Assembly: GCA_916613615.1 (NCBI GenBank)
Contig: OU744726.1
Location: 15,937,515-16,001,514 of the forward strand
Length of the DNA: 64,000 bases
Source: Steromphala cineraria
Lineage: Eukaryota > Mollusca > Gastropoda > Trochida > Trochidae
Direction: 5' to 3'
The position numbers were made by a program, and so were the translations under genes. How positions within the stretch are numbered: position 1 is the stretch's first letter; every line of letters starts with the position of its first letter. The notes below the pieces were generated by a model. The model was not told the origin of the DNA and made no database searches. It worked only from the letters and a program-made list of their open reading frames with translations. Below are positions 24,194 through 37,039 of the stretch, piece by piece.

Positions 24194-25689
24194 GGTGAGA
24201 TGGGTTCGCAGAGATCAGGCAAGAACCGCAGTAAATGACCTAGGCAGTGCCCTGTACTGAAATATTCACTGCAGGACTCCGAGCTCATATAAGTAATAAC
24301 TCACACAGCTCATAACTGTCAACTATCTACTGCATGTTATATCTGTATTTAGTTGGCCTCTTGTAAGCAACTCATAGTTTAAAAATTTAATCACCAATGA
24401 AATATATTTGTAACATCAAATTTGGAATAATTACTGCATTTACTATCAAAAAGTATTTATCATTTTGACCTTGAGTCTGTAGGTATATATTTTGTGGACA
24501 CAGAATTTGATGTCAATTTTTGCATTATGAGAGTTATAGATAATTGAAACAGGGTCAGTTTGAATGTTTTCTGAGAGTTCATTTTCTAAAATCACAACTT
24601 AAATATCTCCTATTTATATATAAATATTTATATTTAAAAAAGGTAATTTTGCAACGGTCACAATTCAAAGAATACATCTGCAGATCTTGAATTTTCAAAA
24701 TATTAACGTCATTCAGTTGTTAAATTCACTGCATTCATCTAGCTTATTCGTATAACTATTGACAGAGAACCTTTATTGCAAAGATCCTTTTATGTCATAC
24801 TTAATATTGTATATCCATATTCATATACTTCAATGATGATTGAATTTCACATCATATTTGGCCAAGCGATGCAAAATGATAACTCACCCACTTACATTAT
24901 GTTTGCCTTTCAGAATCAAAGTTTTATTCAAATATCTCTTTCCTTTGATTGTTTTTTTTTCCATTAACATATCTTAAGGTGATTATCAAATCACTAACCT
25001 GTCTGTGTTCATTAAGTTAAACAATGGTGGTTTTATTTAAAGTTTTTCTGAGTATTCTTAGTAAATATAGTTATTTTATAAATCATAAATCAATTATTAC
25101 AGTTCTTCATCTTTATGTGTATTTATTTCATCTATATTATGTTTATATCAGTTTTGTTTATCAAACTTTTTGTATGTGTGAGATAAGCATGCTTGGATTC
25201 ACTAAGGTCACCCCACAGGACTATCTTGCTCACTTAAGGCATTGGATAGCATTTTATGACAACACTAGCGCAAAATATGTAAATTTTCGGAATAATCTCT
25301 GGATGTTTCCAGCGCTTTGTCCGCAAGATGAAGTTGGAGATTTTCATATTACATTCTGTTCGCTGCTTGCCATGTTAATGCATAGAAATGGGTAATGACT
25401 GATTACAAGTCCATGTGACAATACTGGATCTCACACTCTCACAACCCTCCCTCCATCCGTGTTGTCATGTAAATCAGCCTTCATTTCTGCTACACAGAAC
25501 CAATGTAATCATGCTCATCATTGAACAGCCCATATCAATTCTGTGAGTGTGTTATGGAATTATGATGGCAGCTCCCATCTTTGATGGGCAGGAAGGAGCA
25601 AGGGTTAATTCTCCTCGGGGAATTGCCCTCGTCTGTTTGCAATGCTGAGCTCTGGCAATAGTCAATAGATTTGGGAGTCCTATTGCTGC
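24194..25689. other. AT-rich DNA; one unassigned frame
   Basis: A 123-codon frame at 25024-25395 has a hydrophobic first half and a more mixed C-terminal half. No family is recognised, and it is probably a chance frame. Confidence 0.45.
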
Positions 25690-26400
25690 TTGTATGCAGG
25701 CACCATTGGCGCCAACTTTGGTAAACTCTTTGTAACCCTTGTTATTGTTCATGAAGAATGATAGATCTGGTTTTTCGAATTGCTTTGTTAGCCATTCTGA
25801 ACTGTAGTAAAATTAAAAGTTCTGCAGGCCAATGATGCTTCTTGTTTCTGCATGCATTGGCACCAACGTTTATAAACTCTTTGAGATGCTTGTTAACACC
25901 CAGGAAGGTGGTTAGATCTGGTTTTTGAGTTGAATTGCTCTATAAGCCATGCTAGGTTTCAGCAAAAAACAATAGGTATTGCAAAACAATGATGCTTTTT
26001 CCTTTTGCATGCATTGGTGCCAACTCTTGTAAACTTTAAGAGATATTTTTTCTGTTAAAATCAGATCAGCCTTAATATGATCTGTATGCATTGCACAGCT
26101 TGGATTGTCTATTGTTGCTTTTTAATACTGCAGACACCATTGTTGTTGTCTTTAGTAAACTCTTGGAATGCCATGTTTGGTTCTTTGAGACAGATGAAGC
26201 TGTTCCTGAGATTGGATATCTTTGTTTGCCATGCAGAGTCCCTGGGAGTATCTATAGGCAAGGAGGTCAGTGCTGGTGGCGGCTCAGGCACCGATGCCGC
26301 CAATTTTGGTAAACTCTTTGAGAGTCTTGTTATTGTTCTGAGAAGATGATAGATCTGGTTTCTGGATGGAATTGCTCTGTAAGGGAGAGTGGACATGGAA
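25690..26400 (+). repeat. Degenerate tandem repeat, about 150 bp, five copies
   Basis: The anchor CCAACTTTGGTAAACTCTT or a variant of it occurs with TAAACTctt at 25722, 25873, 26030, 26156 and 26310 (steps 151, 157, 126, 154). Most copies also have GCA.GCA.CATTGG upstream and GATAGATCTGGTTT with GAATTGCT downstream. Copies are strongly diverged; the first and last are most alike. Confidence 0.75.
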
Positions 26401-29400
26401 CATAGATTAATGGGAAACATGATGGGTTCAATTATGTGCGGCTGATACCACCAGTCCTTATTGTCAGAGTGGGCATAAAAACATGGTTGAATGATGGCAG
26501 TTTGTTTTATGAGCTTGAAGACGAGGGAATCATGCAAGTCTGTATGTAAATATCTCCGTGTGAGTTATCCATATCTGTATTGCAGGCTTTATTCCCACTC
26601 TTTTATGTTCCGTTATTTGCGATAACTGAATCAAATCTGACGGCTGTCAATGAATATGCCAGCATTTAATGCTTCCTTCGTATCTTAAGTTATTCTAAAA
26701 TGCTTGTTCCTCAGGATCGAATATGTAAATTATTTTGCTCTCAACTCTCTGAATAGCTTTCTATCATTTGAAGTAAATGTTTTCAAACTAAGCTGACAGT
26801 TAACAATTTTAATGATCACAGATTTGACAATTGATGTTCCATTTTCAAACACATCAGAATGTATTTAAGTGTTTCCTTGATTTGTGATGTAGACTTTTTT
26901 GTTGATCAAATTATTTAGATGAAAACATTTTAATCAATATCTTGCTTGTTTTAGATAATATCTTCATAGTTCAATTTTAGTGCAAAGAGGATATTGAGGT
27001 TGTTATTATTTCTGTGTAATGATAAGAGAAAATATGCTTTACTGTGTCACTATAAAAGATAAGTAATATTACATTAAACATTCAAAATGTTATTTGAATT
27101 GTATGCTTTGTTCATTGAAAATTATTTTTCTATTTATCTCTTGAGAAGTAGTTTCTAGTTATGAGTTTGCATTAGTAAAAGGAAATTACATGTACAAAGA
27201 ATTGATCAGGACATGCTTATGCTTTCAACCTTTGTAAAATATTTATCTTTGTAATTATGTCAATAGTGAATTTCATAAAGACAATGAAAAACTGCAGTGT
27301 CATAGCATTAAAGGAGGTTGACATTTTAAATGAAATATATTATTCATTTAATTATCTAATTATCAATAAAAATGCAGCATATGTGATGTTTTTCACAAAT
27401 TAAACCTTATCAAGATCTTTCTTCAATTGCTAGAATTATCATTAAAAATGTTTTTAAACATACCAACAACTTTTTTGCAAATTAATATTTTCCATTATGG
27501 TTCTAATATAATTTTTCTCTCTAGTAGAATCAAAGACCTTATTAATAATAACCATATAAAGTTCAGTACAGAGATGGAAAGACATCAAGAAATAACTATG
27601 GAAAACATGAACAATCAAAACCAATATTGTTATTTTTAACCCACAGTGTGCTAAGACATGTTGAACCATTCTGAGTGGCCAACTTCAAGGAATCAACTGG
27701 TGGAGAAAGATACTTGATAAGGCTTTTCTGAAAGGTTCCAAAACTCCAAGCAAAGGTTTATTGGTCCATTAGACAAATACGAAACCACATCATTTCGTAA
27801 TTTAGTAATTAATGGGCAGCACTCCTGAAACATTTTAATGGTGTAGTGTCTTTACCATATAGCAAAGATTTAGGTCAAAGCTATAAAACAGGAAGAAATG
27901 CTGTTATGTGGGTCACAGGTACAGAGTAGCATGTTGCGTTGATTAAATGTTTAATACAATGCTCAGACTTTTTGTTGATTCAATCGTGTTTTGGTTATGA
28001 AGAGGTGCATGACATCTTGATCAGGCCTTTTGATTGATACTTAATAAAGAGAATTTCATCCTTTTCTTTTCTTGAAAATATATTGTTATTGTTACACTAG
28101 GATAAAAAAATGTGTTGGCAACATCATGAAATATGAGAAAGTTGATTCAATAGTGTACATAAATTGCTAAAAAGTAAAAATATAGATGAAGAAATAAAGA
28201 TTTGGGAATGGTCTGGGTACACCATTTTAATTTTTTGTTAATAATATAAGGTGCTTGTAGTCAAATATACTTTTAGATATTTTTCAATGGTCCTTCTAAT
28301 AGCTATTAGGAGACCATATTTAGAATCAATATGATTAAATTTGTGGAAATAAAACTTCAACTATGAATTCAGTATCAAGTTCAAATACAGTTTTAATGAA
28401 TCATAGTAATTTATGTCCTGAACTTTCTCGAGGACAGTGCACTAGTTAATAATGGCGACATCACGACCTGTTTGGCCATTGTTTCATGAACTTCACAGAC
28501 CAGAGAGCTTTGGACTTCTTTCAGAGAAAGGGCAAGTCACGATACCATATGGTGAAGTTTGTAATGAAGACATATTGTATGGAACTTCCTGGTCGATAGC
28601 GGTTTGTAAAATTAACAAGTCTAGCTTGCATTGGGGCAGAACTTCTCTTAAGTTATTGTAGAGAAATTTATGTAAATGCTGCAAAGCAATATTGACTATA
28701 TATTGTATTAAATAAGCATTTAAAGTAGCTATCCAAAATAATAACATTGCAGATTTTAATTAAAACCTGCAAATCTTACAACAAAAGAGGCAATTCATTG
28801 GTTGCAAAATGGACCAAATTTCATATCTCACTCATGTCGCATGTGAATATAAGTAATAGTTAAAATTAATTTTGTTTAGGTTGAAATTCTCATTATTTAC
28901 ACAGAACAAAATATTCAAAACATATGGAAATATACATACGCCTGGAGCTTAATTGCATGTTTGTTGGCGGTCTATTGGATCGTTAGCACCTGTTACTAAC
29001 GAAGTCATTAAGTTCAAAGCTAGACAATCCGTACGGAGGTGTGTGTTAATCATCCATTGTTCAACTTACATAACAGGACTGTAATTAAAGGTTTAGGACT
29101 GGCGACTCAGGTATGTTATTGGAGGTTAGTAGTAAATCATTCATTTTGTTGGCCACGGGCATCAAGGTAGGTCATGTTTGAAACATTTCCCATCATTTTA
29201 AATTGCCAACGTCTAATTTTAGGATCTCAAAGCTTGTTTAGCTATTGCCTGTTCATTCAATGCACCCAACTTGACACAAATACATTTACAAAACTTATTT
29301 AAGGCTGGTAAGGGTGAAAGAAGTATTTTAGGTTTGAGACTGAATTGGCATGACTTCTTTGAGAGGCATTTTAGAAGTTGGAATGACAATAATGCAGAGG

Positions 29401-30178
29401 AATATGTGGATGACAACTTTTTTGTTCATTGTTTGCTACGTTTTGACACAGATTCTTTTGTTGTTCTCAAGCAGAGGAAATTATTTTGTTGGAATGGATA
29501 TATTGGGAAGCATCTAAGGGGGAATTTGATGGTTTACATGGAAGCAAACTGCAAAAGAGAAATATATCTGAACTTCTTCAGTTCCAGTCTGATAGCAATC
29601 ATATTTGGTTTCATAAGTCAGGTTCATTGGAAACTTCCAAATGTTGTAAATGATTACTATTGTATATTTACTGTTTTGCATAAAAGCAGCTAGGTTATTT
29701 GATTTCAAATAGGATTTATTGTTGTGTTTCAAGTCATAAATGTGTGTTAAATTTCCAAGAGCAGAGAGGGAAAATATTGGATTATTAGGAGGAAATTACT
29801 GTGTACTTTGTGCAATTCTAAACATCGTCTTATTTACCGTCTTATTTCAAGTACCAGAATGTCAGTGATACTATGTTTCAGGTTGAGGTTTCACAAATAA
29901 GTGTAAAACAGCTGTTATCGATATTCATCTTTATGAAGTTTATAAATATATTTTTGATGACATTTTCCTGAGATTTTTTGCACTTGATGAATATGCAACA
30001 TTTGTTTGTGTTTACACAAAGCAACAGCTGTCAAGTACATTGAATGTACAGTGACTGTGCATTTAGTGTGTGAATAGTAAGTTATACTGTAGGTCAATAT
30101 ATTTGCATTTATTGAATTATCAATTGGATCTTGCTTCACATACTATTTGTAACGGGATGAATGAAATATAATCCAATA
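26401..30178. other. AT-rich DNA, nothing recognised
   Basis: A 140-codon frame at 29271-29693 has no recognisable domain. No splice-bounded exon is evident. Confidence 0.5.
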
Positions 30179-30333
30179 CAGTAGAACACGGATATAACGA
30201 ACAATCAGATATTGTGAACAAATTTTTCATGTCCCGTCCTTATATAATATCATTTAAATTATATGCGTATAGCGAACACGAGAAATAGCGAAATAAATTC
30301 TTTTGTCCCTTGGAGTTATATCGATGGTCTACT
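30179..30333 (+). mobile_element. pogo/Tigger-like MITE, copy B
   Basis: About 155 bp, beginning CAGTAGAACACGGATATAAC. It shares the central TGTCCCGTCC and TATATAATATCATT segments with copies A and C. The right terminus is eroded (GGTCTACTAT), so the element is old. Orientation matches copy C. Confidence 0.78.
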
Positions 30334-30599
30334 ATTTATATATGTTATTCTTGAATGCTAAAAAGTAATGAATTTGTTAACTAACATTTTAAGACATTTT
30401 ACTTTGATAGTGGTTTTAACAGTTCCGATGTTTAAATGATATAACCCCTGTCACTATTGGAGACCTTGCCTAACGTACAGTGAACTGGTAAATGATTGAA
30501 AACACGTACGTTTAAAGAGTTAAAAGCATATGATACTATATCTTTCATCATTTAATGTTTGTTGTTAATAAACCATGTTTTAACTAGGTAATTCAAAGG

Positions 30600-30732
30600 T
30601 GAGGTTCATAATGGCATTTTCTGAGAAACGGGAGTCATTCTCAATGACATAGGTATATCCTACTTATCAATTATAAGTGACGCAAAGCCTAAAGAGGGGA
30701 CAAAATTCCCCATCCAGGAACAACACTGCTAG
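30600..30732. mobile_element. Small foldback element, third copy, left end lost
   Basis: Ends in CCAGGAACAACACTGCTAG, the family terminus, and carries the TATATCCTACTT / GCAAAGCC core. The left terminus cannot be recognised. It lies less than 80 bp from the copy at 30809. Confidence 0.45.
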
Positions 30733-30808
30733 ATCATTTATTTAATCTTTAATTATGTATATTAAAGTCATAAATAAATTTTCTGTATCATTTGACAGTT
30801 TCTGATAT

Positions 30809-30936
30809 CAATGTTGTTCCTAGGTGATCATTGGGGCCCTTTCCAATAGTAAAGTATCCTATACTTCTCAAAATTTAAGAGACACCAAGCAAAAAGGGTG
30901 AGAAAATTTCCACAGGAACCTCTAGGAATAATACTG
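30809..30936. mobile_element. Small foldback element, second copy
   Basis: Begins AATGTTGTTCCTAGG and ends CCTCTAGGAATAATACT, an imperfect inverted repeat of the same type as 45641-45800. Its interior reads in the opposite direction to that copy (AGTATCCTATACTTC, ACACCAAGC). Confidence 0.5.
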
Positions 30937-31639
30937 TATATAATCCTATCCATCATAAAGAAATGGTTTAGTGACACAGTCCTGCTATCAATTGCTGGAT
31001 AAGGAGTTTTATGGACAGCAAACTGAATCACTGTGAACAATATTTGAGTCCTAAACATACACTAAACATCTGTCTCTCATATCGAGTTTTGCATCAAGTG
31101 TAGAGTAATGTAATTTAAGAAAGATAAACAAGGTATCTCTACCAATTTTTTTTCAAATGACAGAAAGAAGACATGTTCATAAAAGTACATCCAACAAGGC
31201 TCAGTGCAGATAGACTAAAGCAAAACTTCTAGCAGCCAATGATATTTGAGACAATATTTTTCATGATATTTAAACAGAACAAAGACAGATTTATGGTTAC
31301 ATTAAGAAGGTATTGTAAATAGTTTAAAGGTTAACAAACCGGAAGATTGTTTTTCATACGTTATAGATGGTTCTTTTTGTATAATGTTAATGATGCACTG
31401 GATAAATTGCTGAGTTGTCATTTTTGTTTGATATTGGATTGTTTAGATTTTTAATCTGCCTGGCCTTTTAACAGGTACATGGCCACTCATAATAAAAGTG
31501 AGTAAAACAAGTTTATAGTCTTATTTGGAAAATTTGGCCTACGATCGGCATGTTATTATTTATTAATATTTTCAGCATTTGAATGAATAAATTATTTGAT
31601 GAGCTCCAAATTCTATTTGACAGATTATCCATATTTGCT
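30937..31639. other. AT-rich DNA, nothing recognised
   Basis: No exon, RNA gene or named repeat seen. Confidence 0.55.
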
Positions 31640-32030
31640 AATTTCTTATCAAAAGTTCAAGCCACTTTTGAAGAGAAGTTGACTTAAAATTGTGGTATTT
31701 CTTGTAATACCCTTCATTGTCAAGGGGAAGATATTGTATGAAATTATGCACATTTTATCTATTATGAAAAGTTCAAGCTGCTATTTGAAGAACATTTGCC
31801 ATGAAGTTTTCATTTGAAGAGAAAAGTTATCAAATTATATATATCTTACATATCTACCATCAAAAGTTTGAGCTCCTGTGTATAGAAGTGACATGAACTG
31901 TGTTTTTGATCCTCAGGATTGTCAGTTGAAGAGAAAAGTTATCAAATTATCTACATTTACACCTACAAGAGTTGAGCCACTGTGTATAGACGTTGACATG
32001 AACCGTGTTTTGACGATACTCGGTTGTCAA
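31640..32030 (+). repeat. Degenerate tandem repeat, about 105 bp, four copies
   Basis: Anchors AAAAGTTCAAGC or variants at 31651, 31767, 31862 and about 31967. Copies two to four share GAAGAGAAAAGTTATCAAAT or GTGTATAGA..TGACATGAAC. It runs directly into the GC-richer block and the weak exon candidate at 32.2 kb. Confidence 0.7.
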
Positions 32031-32181
32031 TGGTGAGATTATAGAGTGTGGTCGCCCGCTGTGAATGCAACGAGTCATAGTCAGTTGTTTGTGGTATTCT
32101 CCGAGTGATTGACGACCTAAATGTCAAAAGGTTTGTGTCGCAGGGTACATCAAAATCGCTGTTAGTTTAATCAAGAGCGTG

Positions 32182-32212
32182 ATGTCGGCGAATTTACTCT
32201 TCAAAGTTAGAG
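32182..32212 (+). CDS. Possible short first coding exon
   Basis: An ATG at 32182 opens MSANLLFKVR and is followed by AGAG|GTAATA, a moderate donor, at 32213. The upstream 150 bases are GC-richer than the region and follow directly on a degenerate tandem repeat. Reading on without splicing soon leaves sensible coding sequence. No TATA box or linked exon is seen; this is a weak candidate for an alternative 5' exon. Confidence 0.18.
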
Positions 32213-32769
32213 GTAATAAATTCTTGACTTTATATATATTTATGATATGCTCCATATCTGTGTCTTATATCTTATATAGGTCACAGGCGTTCCCTTTGTT
32301 CTGTATACATAAAGGGTTTGTTGATTCTTATATTGACTCTTGAAATGTAGTAAACATATATTTCATATTTTTGATGTTTCATGATATTTTATTCTGAACC
32401 ATTGTTCTTTTTTTAAGGCTAAAAACTGATAATTTATTATTGTTCTATTTTTGTCAAATTTAAGACGTCAAGTATAGAGATGTGTCGTTAAAGTCACATA
32501 ATAAAATCAGAAACCTGAATTTGGATTGTGTATCAAATACATTGATGAAACACAGTGTAGCATCAGTTATATTATTGCTGTGTCCTTATAAAGATTAGTG
32601 CCAAATAAGGAAGCTAAAATTCTTGGAATACCCTTGCGTGTGATTACAGCCATGAATTGAACCTAGACCTACAAGGTGATGAGCTGACACCCTACTTGCT
32701 TAGCTACATAGTTAGTTTAGTGTTCTTCTAAGGAGTAAAACGTTAAGGGGTAATGATAGTAAGTTCTTT

Positions 32770-33370
32770 GTCAGGTACATTTGTCATCTTGCCAATAGAG
32801 TGATAGGGGTTGATGATATTAATATTTTCGGGTAGAGAGGTTATTGGTTGGTGATATTTATATCTAAGGTCATTTTGAATCTTTTTCTAGAATATTTCCA
32901 CCTGCAAGCTTATAAGATAATGATATGTATATATCCAGTCAATTTTAGACTTTGTGCAGTATAGATGTACGTATCTCATTTTGCTGGGAACATGTATTGG
33001 TAAATAATGTGTACATTTTGGTTGCTATGATAAAAATTGTTAATAGTTCCCATCTTGCAGGGAAAGTTACCGATATGCTTGATAACATGAATAGGTCATA
33101 GGTCATAGGTCACTATGAAACTTGGCCTTCTTAAAATATCAGGAAATTTATGGATTGTTAACCCTTTCTCCCTGAAGAAAACTGTGACAAATATGTTCAT
33201 TTCACCTGATGTTTGGCTCGATTATATAAAATGTTCAGGTGCTAGGGTTAATAATGTCAATATTTCCCAGTCATCCTGAAACTTGGCTTGGTTTAATTCT
33301 GATCAAGCTAAAATAGTTTTTGGTTGATAATGTGAATATTTGAGGTCACTACGAGACTTTGCCCTGTGTA
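32770..33370 (+). repeat. Degenerate tandem repeat with GTTGATAATGTGAATATT and AGGTCACTA
   Basis: Variants of GGTTGATAATGTGAATATTT recur near 32810, 32847, 32915, 33003, 33077, 33252 and 33325. They are often followed by AGGTCA..ATGAAACTTGGCCTT. Spacing is irregular (about 40-170 bp). One copy carries an expanded AGGTCAT triplet. Confidence 0.55.
33093..33112 (+). promoter_or_regulatory. Three AGGTCA half-sites spaced by one base (DR1-like)
   Basis: AGGTCA at 33093-33098, 33100-33105 and 33107-33112, each separated by one T. DR1 of AGGTCA is the known binding format of RXR, HNF4 and COUP-TF type nuclear receptors. It probably arose by slippage within the surrounding degenerate repeat. Confidence 0.45.
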
Positions 33371-34225
33371 AACACGAAAGATAATGATTTAGGTTATCAA
33401 GCAGATGACTATGCACAGCTGTTGACAAAATTCCAATTATCTCAGAATAGAAATATGTGCTATTTATGAATTGTAAATTTGTAAATTGATGAAATTACAC
33501 ATGCTGATAATCTATGTTTTAGAATGAAATATACTGATTAAGGAATTGACATGGATTGATCTATGTCTATATTAAGTATATCTGAATCTCCCACACAAAT
33601 AAAAGCCATTGTATTCATGATTATAAATCTTTTCTCTTTGTATTAACCATTAATGCTTCCCAGTGATTATATTAAAATCTTTGTTTTATGTATAATAGCT
33701 TCACTTAAATGAGATATGTCATCGAGGAATTGTTCATCAAAATTTAATGTAATCTAAATTTGAAATTTTCATATTCAGAAAATCTTTATAAGAATATTTC
33801 AAATGGTAATTACAAATGGTAACTTCATATTAATGATTCAATAATCTTATGCTTATGATGTCATATTGTCGAACATAAGGCTTTGAGCTCATCAGGTTTT
33901 TTTTTTATTTGAACATATCACATTTTCAATGTCTCGTCCTAAACTTCTACAACTCAATAGCAGTAATTCTGTCTAGGGACGATAAATCATGCAAATGAGT
34001 AAGCTTTGGAGCAATAAACTTTTGCAATCTAATGTTACAAGAATCAAAATAGCTCAACCTTTCAATACAGAATTCTTATCTTTTCATCAAATTCAAAATC
34101 ATTTTACTTTTTGTAACATTGTTATTTTGGGGTTATGATAAATAGTACATCTGTTAACTTTCTTAATTGCATATATATCTCATTTTACCATATGACTATA
34201 TATCTAAAAATATAAATGTAAATGT
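33371..34225. other. AT-rich DNA, nothing recognised
   Basis: No feature of note before the 84-bp array. Confidence 0.55.
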
Positions 34226-34745
34226 AAATGACTGTAAGAGAAAGGAATGATGTTCACATGAAAATTCAAAGAACTTTACTATTTGGTAAATTATTTTACA
34301 TGTGTATGTAAATGACTGAAAGAGGAATTGATGAACCTCGCATGAAAATTCAAATAACTTTACTATTTGGTAAATCATTTTACATATATCAGTAAATGAC
34401 AGAAACAGGAAGTGATGATCTTCACATCAAAATTCAAAGAACTTTACTATTCTGTAAATTATTTTACATGTGTATGTGAATGACTGAAAAAAGAATTGAT
34501 AATAGTCACATCAAAAATCAAAGGAATTTGTTACTTAAAAAATAACGGCACATATTTATGTTAGTGACTGAAAGAGGAAGTGATGATCTTCACATGAAAA
34601 TTCAAAGAACTTTACTATTTGGTAAATTATTTTACATGTGTATGTGAATGAGTGAAAGAGGAATTGATCTTCACTTCAAAATTAAAAGAAATTTACTATT
34701 TGAAAAATCATGGCCCATATTTATGTAAGTGACTGAAAGAGGAAG
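34226..34745 (+). repeat. 84-bp tandem repeat, six copies plus a partial
   Basis: AAATGACTG-type unit starts fall at 34226, 34310, 34394, 34478, 34562, 34646 and 34727: five exact 84-bp steps and a last one of 81 bp. Each unit holds GAAAGAGGAA.TGATGATCTT, CACATGAAAATTCAAAGAA and CTTTACTATTTGGTAAAT. Copies 4 and 6 share a variant tail (CATATTTATGT), hinting at alternating types. A 60-codon minus frame here is incidental. Confidence 0.92.
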
Positions 34746-37039
34746 TGAAGGACCAGTGTTTAGCCCATGTTTCGTCTAAGCATCGTCAACGATTCCTGCA
34801 CAAGACTGATGAGGGTCCTAATTGGATGTACATAATTCATGACGGAATGCCAGAAGACAGTTAGTTAATATGATTGTTTCAGACAGGTAATGTCAGACCG
34901 TTAGACGTTTCCTGGCTTGAAGTGCGCAATGAAGAGAACAGTTTACCCGGAGTTTAATCCCGATGAAGCTATAATAACCTTGATTAATAGTCCTGTTATA
35001 TGACCGAATCCCATAATGGATTCTCTGTTATGCATTGGTCAAACGTGAAAAAATAATATTTGCCTTGGTCAAGTTTTTAAAAGGACCCAATGAGTTAAAA
35101 TCCTGAACTATAGATGGTACTGATGGCATAATGTTATGAGGATCTTTAAACAGTTACAACTTTTAGTCATAAACATGTTAATGTATATGTGGTCTGTGGC
35201 CCCTTTATGAAATAAATAGGACTTGTTGTAATTAAGATAGTTTCAAGATCATTAATGAGCAACAGGACTGTTGTTTTTCATGCAAATATGCCTATGTATA
35301 ATTGTAAACATTATCTATCCTGGGCATTGTTGTTTAGACCCTGACATATTGCTTATCCATGTGTAGCAGGAAAGAAAGAATTTTCGTGTCCAGCGGGATT
35401 CGAACCCAGGACCTCCAGGTTGAGAGTCCTACACTCTACCTGTTCGGCTAAAGAGATATCCCTCCAGCCGAAGCCAGTAGGAATGCTTTAGACCTCACCC
35501 TGTCACACATGCCTTATGATTCTATTTTGGGTATTGCTTGTATGTATTTTCTCAGTGTTAATGCCTATCATCATTATATTACCTATAATAATCATTAACA
35601 TTGTCAATATGAGCATTCCAAGCAGGAGTTAAGTAATATCTTTATTATCGTCTCCTCTGAACCTTTTGGGGATTAAATTATGCATCAATAATGCCTATTA
35701 TCAACATGTTTTTTAACAAATTTATTGCTTGTCCTATTATTCATTTATTTATCATTGCAATTAGAATATTGAATGATATCAAATCCATAATAGAAGCTGA
35801 TAAATTGTAAAAAATTCATCAACCCTTCTGGAAATTTAGAGAAAAGTCTGATGTTGTAGCAATGTATCAATATTGTTTGCTAGACATCCGTGTTAAACAT
35901 GTGGGCAATTCTTATTGTGTTTTAATTTTTCATCTAGAAATGTTTGTGAGACTATATAACATTAAATCAGCAAAGTCATCAAAAGTTGTTCCTGTGCTAT
36001 TTCCTCGTTTAGGCTGCTCTCCGTAATGGCTGCAGACCTGTCTGGTGTCTATGGTTACTGCACTAGGCTTTGTATCATCTGAGAGTTTTATGTTATTGTT
36101 GGAATCAAGTTGTGAAAATATCATATAAATGTCCAAAATCTGTGTGGTATAGTAAATTTATGTGAAGTTGACATTTGTTTATTTAATTGTCAAGTTGAAC
36201 TTTCGAGATTACTTTCAATTTTATGATTTATTCTTTATTTAAAGCTATGTGTTCATGCACCGATTGATGTTCTGCATTGAAATTTACCTTTAAACTACAG
36301 ATTGATTTTAAATTTTGAATTTTTTTTCTAGTTTTTGAATTGATTTTAATGAAATGTTTTACTACCGAGTAAGTTTATAACATGAAAGCTGTTAAGCGAT
36401 CAAGTTCATTTGATGAGTGTTGATTCACATTCTTGTTTTTCTGATTGAAGTATACTTATGTAATGTTTGTAATGCATTTGAATATAACAAGGAAAGAGAT
36501 TAGCATTATCTGACGATCCCTCATCAAGGACACTCTAACCAAATCTTTTACTACCTAACTTGAACTTGAGCACTACATTCAAAATAATTCAACATCAAGA
36601 ATGTGCCTTAGGCTTAAGTATGACAGGTTATCTACTGAGACATGATGCATGTTAGATGTTTGCTGAACTTATGTTTACCACCATCAATATTGAGATGGAA
36701 ACCTTGAAACAAATGTCAAAAGCTGATGGGAAGTGTCCATGAAAATGCTATGTAACAACATTTTAACCATCCATGACTAAGTAAGTGTTTCAAGCCAATA
36801 TTTGTACAGGTTTCGCTGAAATGGGCTTAAGTTGTAGGATTTCTTCCTAAACTGGTTTTTATTGTTTCTTTCCTTTTCTCCAATCTATTGCTTGTTTTCT
36901 TTAAGAAGGAATGACAATCATACATGTCCAACTTTTCAGTCGAGAAAACCACAAACCCTTTAGGCTCACAAGACAAATAGGATAGTGACAATAAGTGATA
37001 TACTGGCGACAAACTGCGTATAAAATGGTCGTAAACACT
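34746..37039. other. Unannotated apart from the tRNA-like element
   Basis: GC-balanced at 34750-35000, then AT-rich. Only the minus-strand Pol III promoter at 35.4 kb can be named. Confidence 0.5.
35385..35457 (-). ncRNA. tRNA-like Pol III promoter (tRNA pseudogene or SINE head)
   Basis: On the minus strand a perfect B box GGTTCGAATCC (35396-35406) lies downstream of an A-box-like TAGCCGAACAGG (35439-35450). From A-box start to B-box end is 55 bases, exactly as in a tRNA gene. The acceptor arms do not pair, the T stem has mismatches, and the anticodon arm does not fold into a normal 5-bp stem with 7-base loop. It is therefore not a working tRNA. A tRNA-derived SINE running leftward from here is plausible; no clear A-tail or target duplication was identified. 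Confidence 0.6.

Noticed and set aside
25024..25395. 123-codon + frame as a gene or transposon remnant
   Set aside because: No catalytic motif or family resemblance, and no repeats or splice sites at its edges.
26109..26537. 142-codon minus frame
   Set aside because: It overlaps a degenerate 150-bp tandem repeat and reads unlike any protein known to me.
29271..29693. 140-codon + frame as a gene
   Set aside because: No recognisable domain, AT-driven composition, and overlapping frames on the other strand.
35385..35457. Functional tRNA gene
   Set aside because: Acceptor arms do not pair, and the anticodon and T stems have mismatches, despite good A and B boxes.
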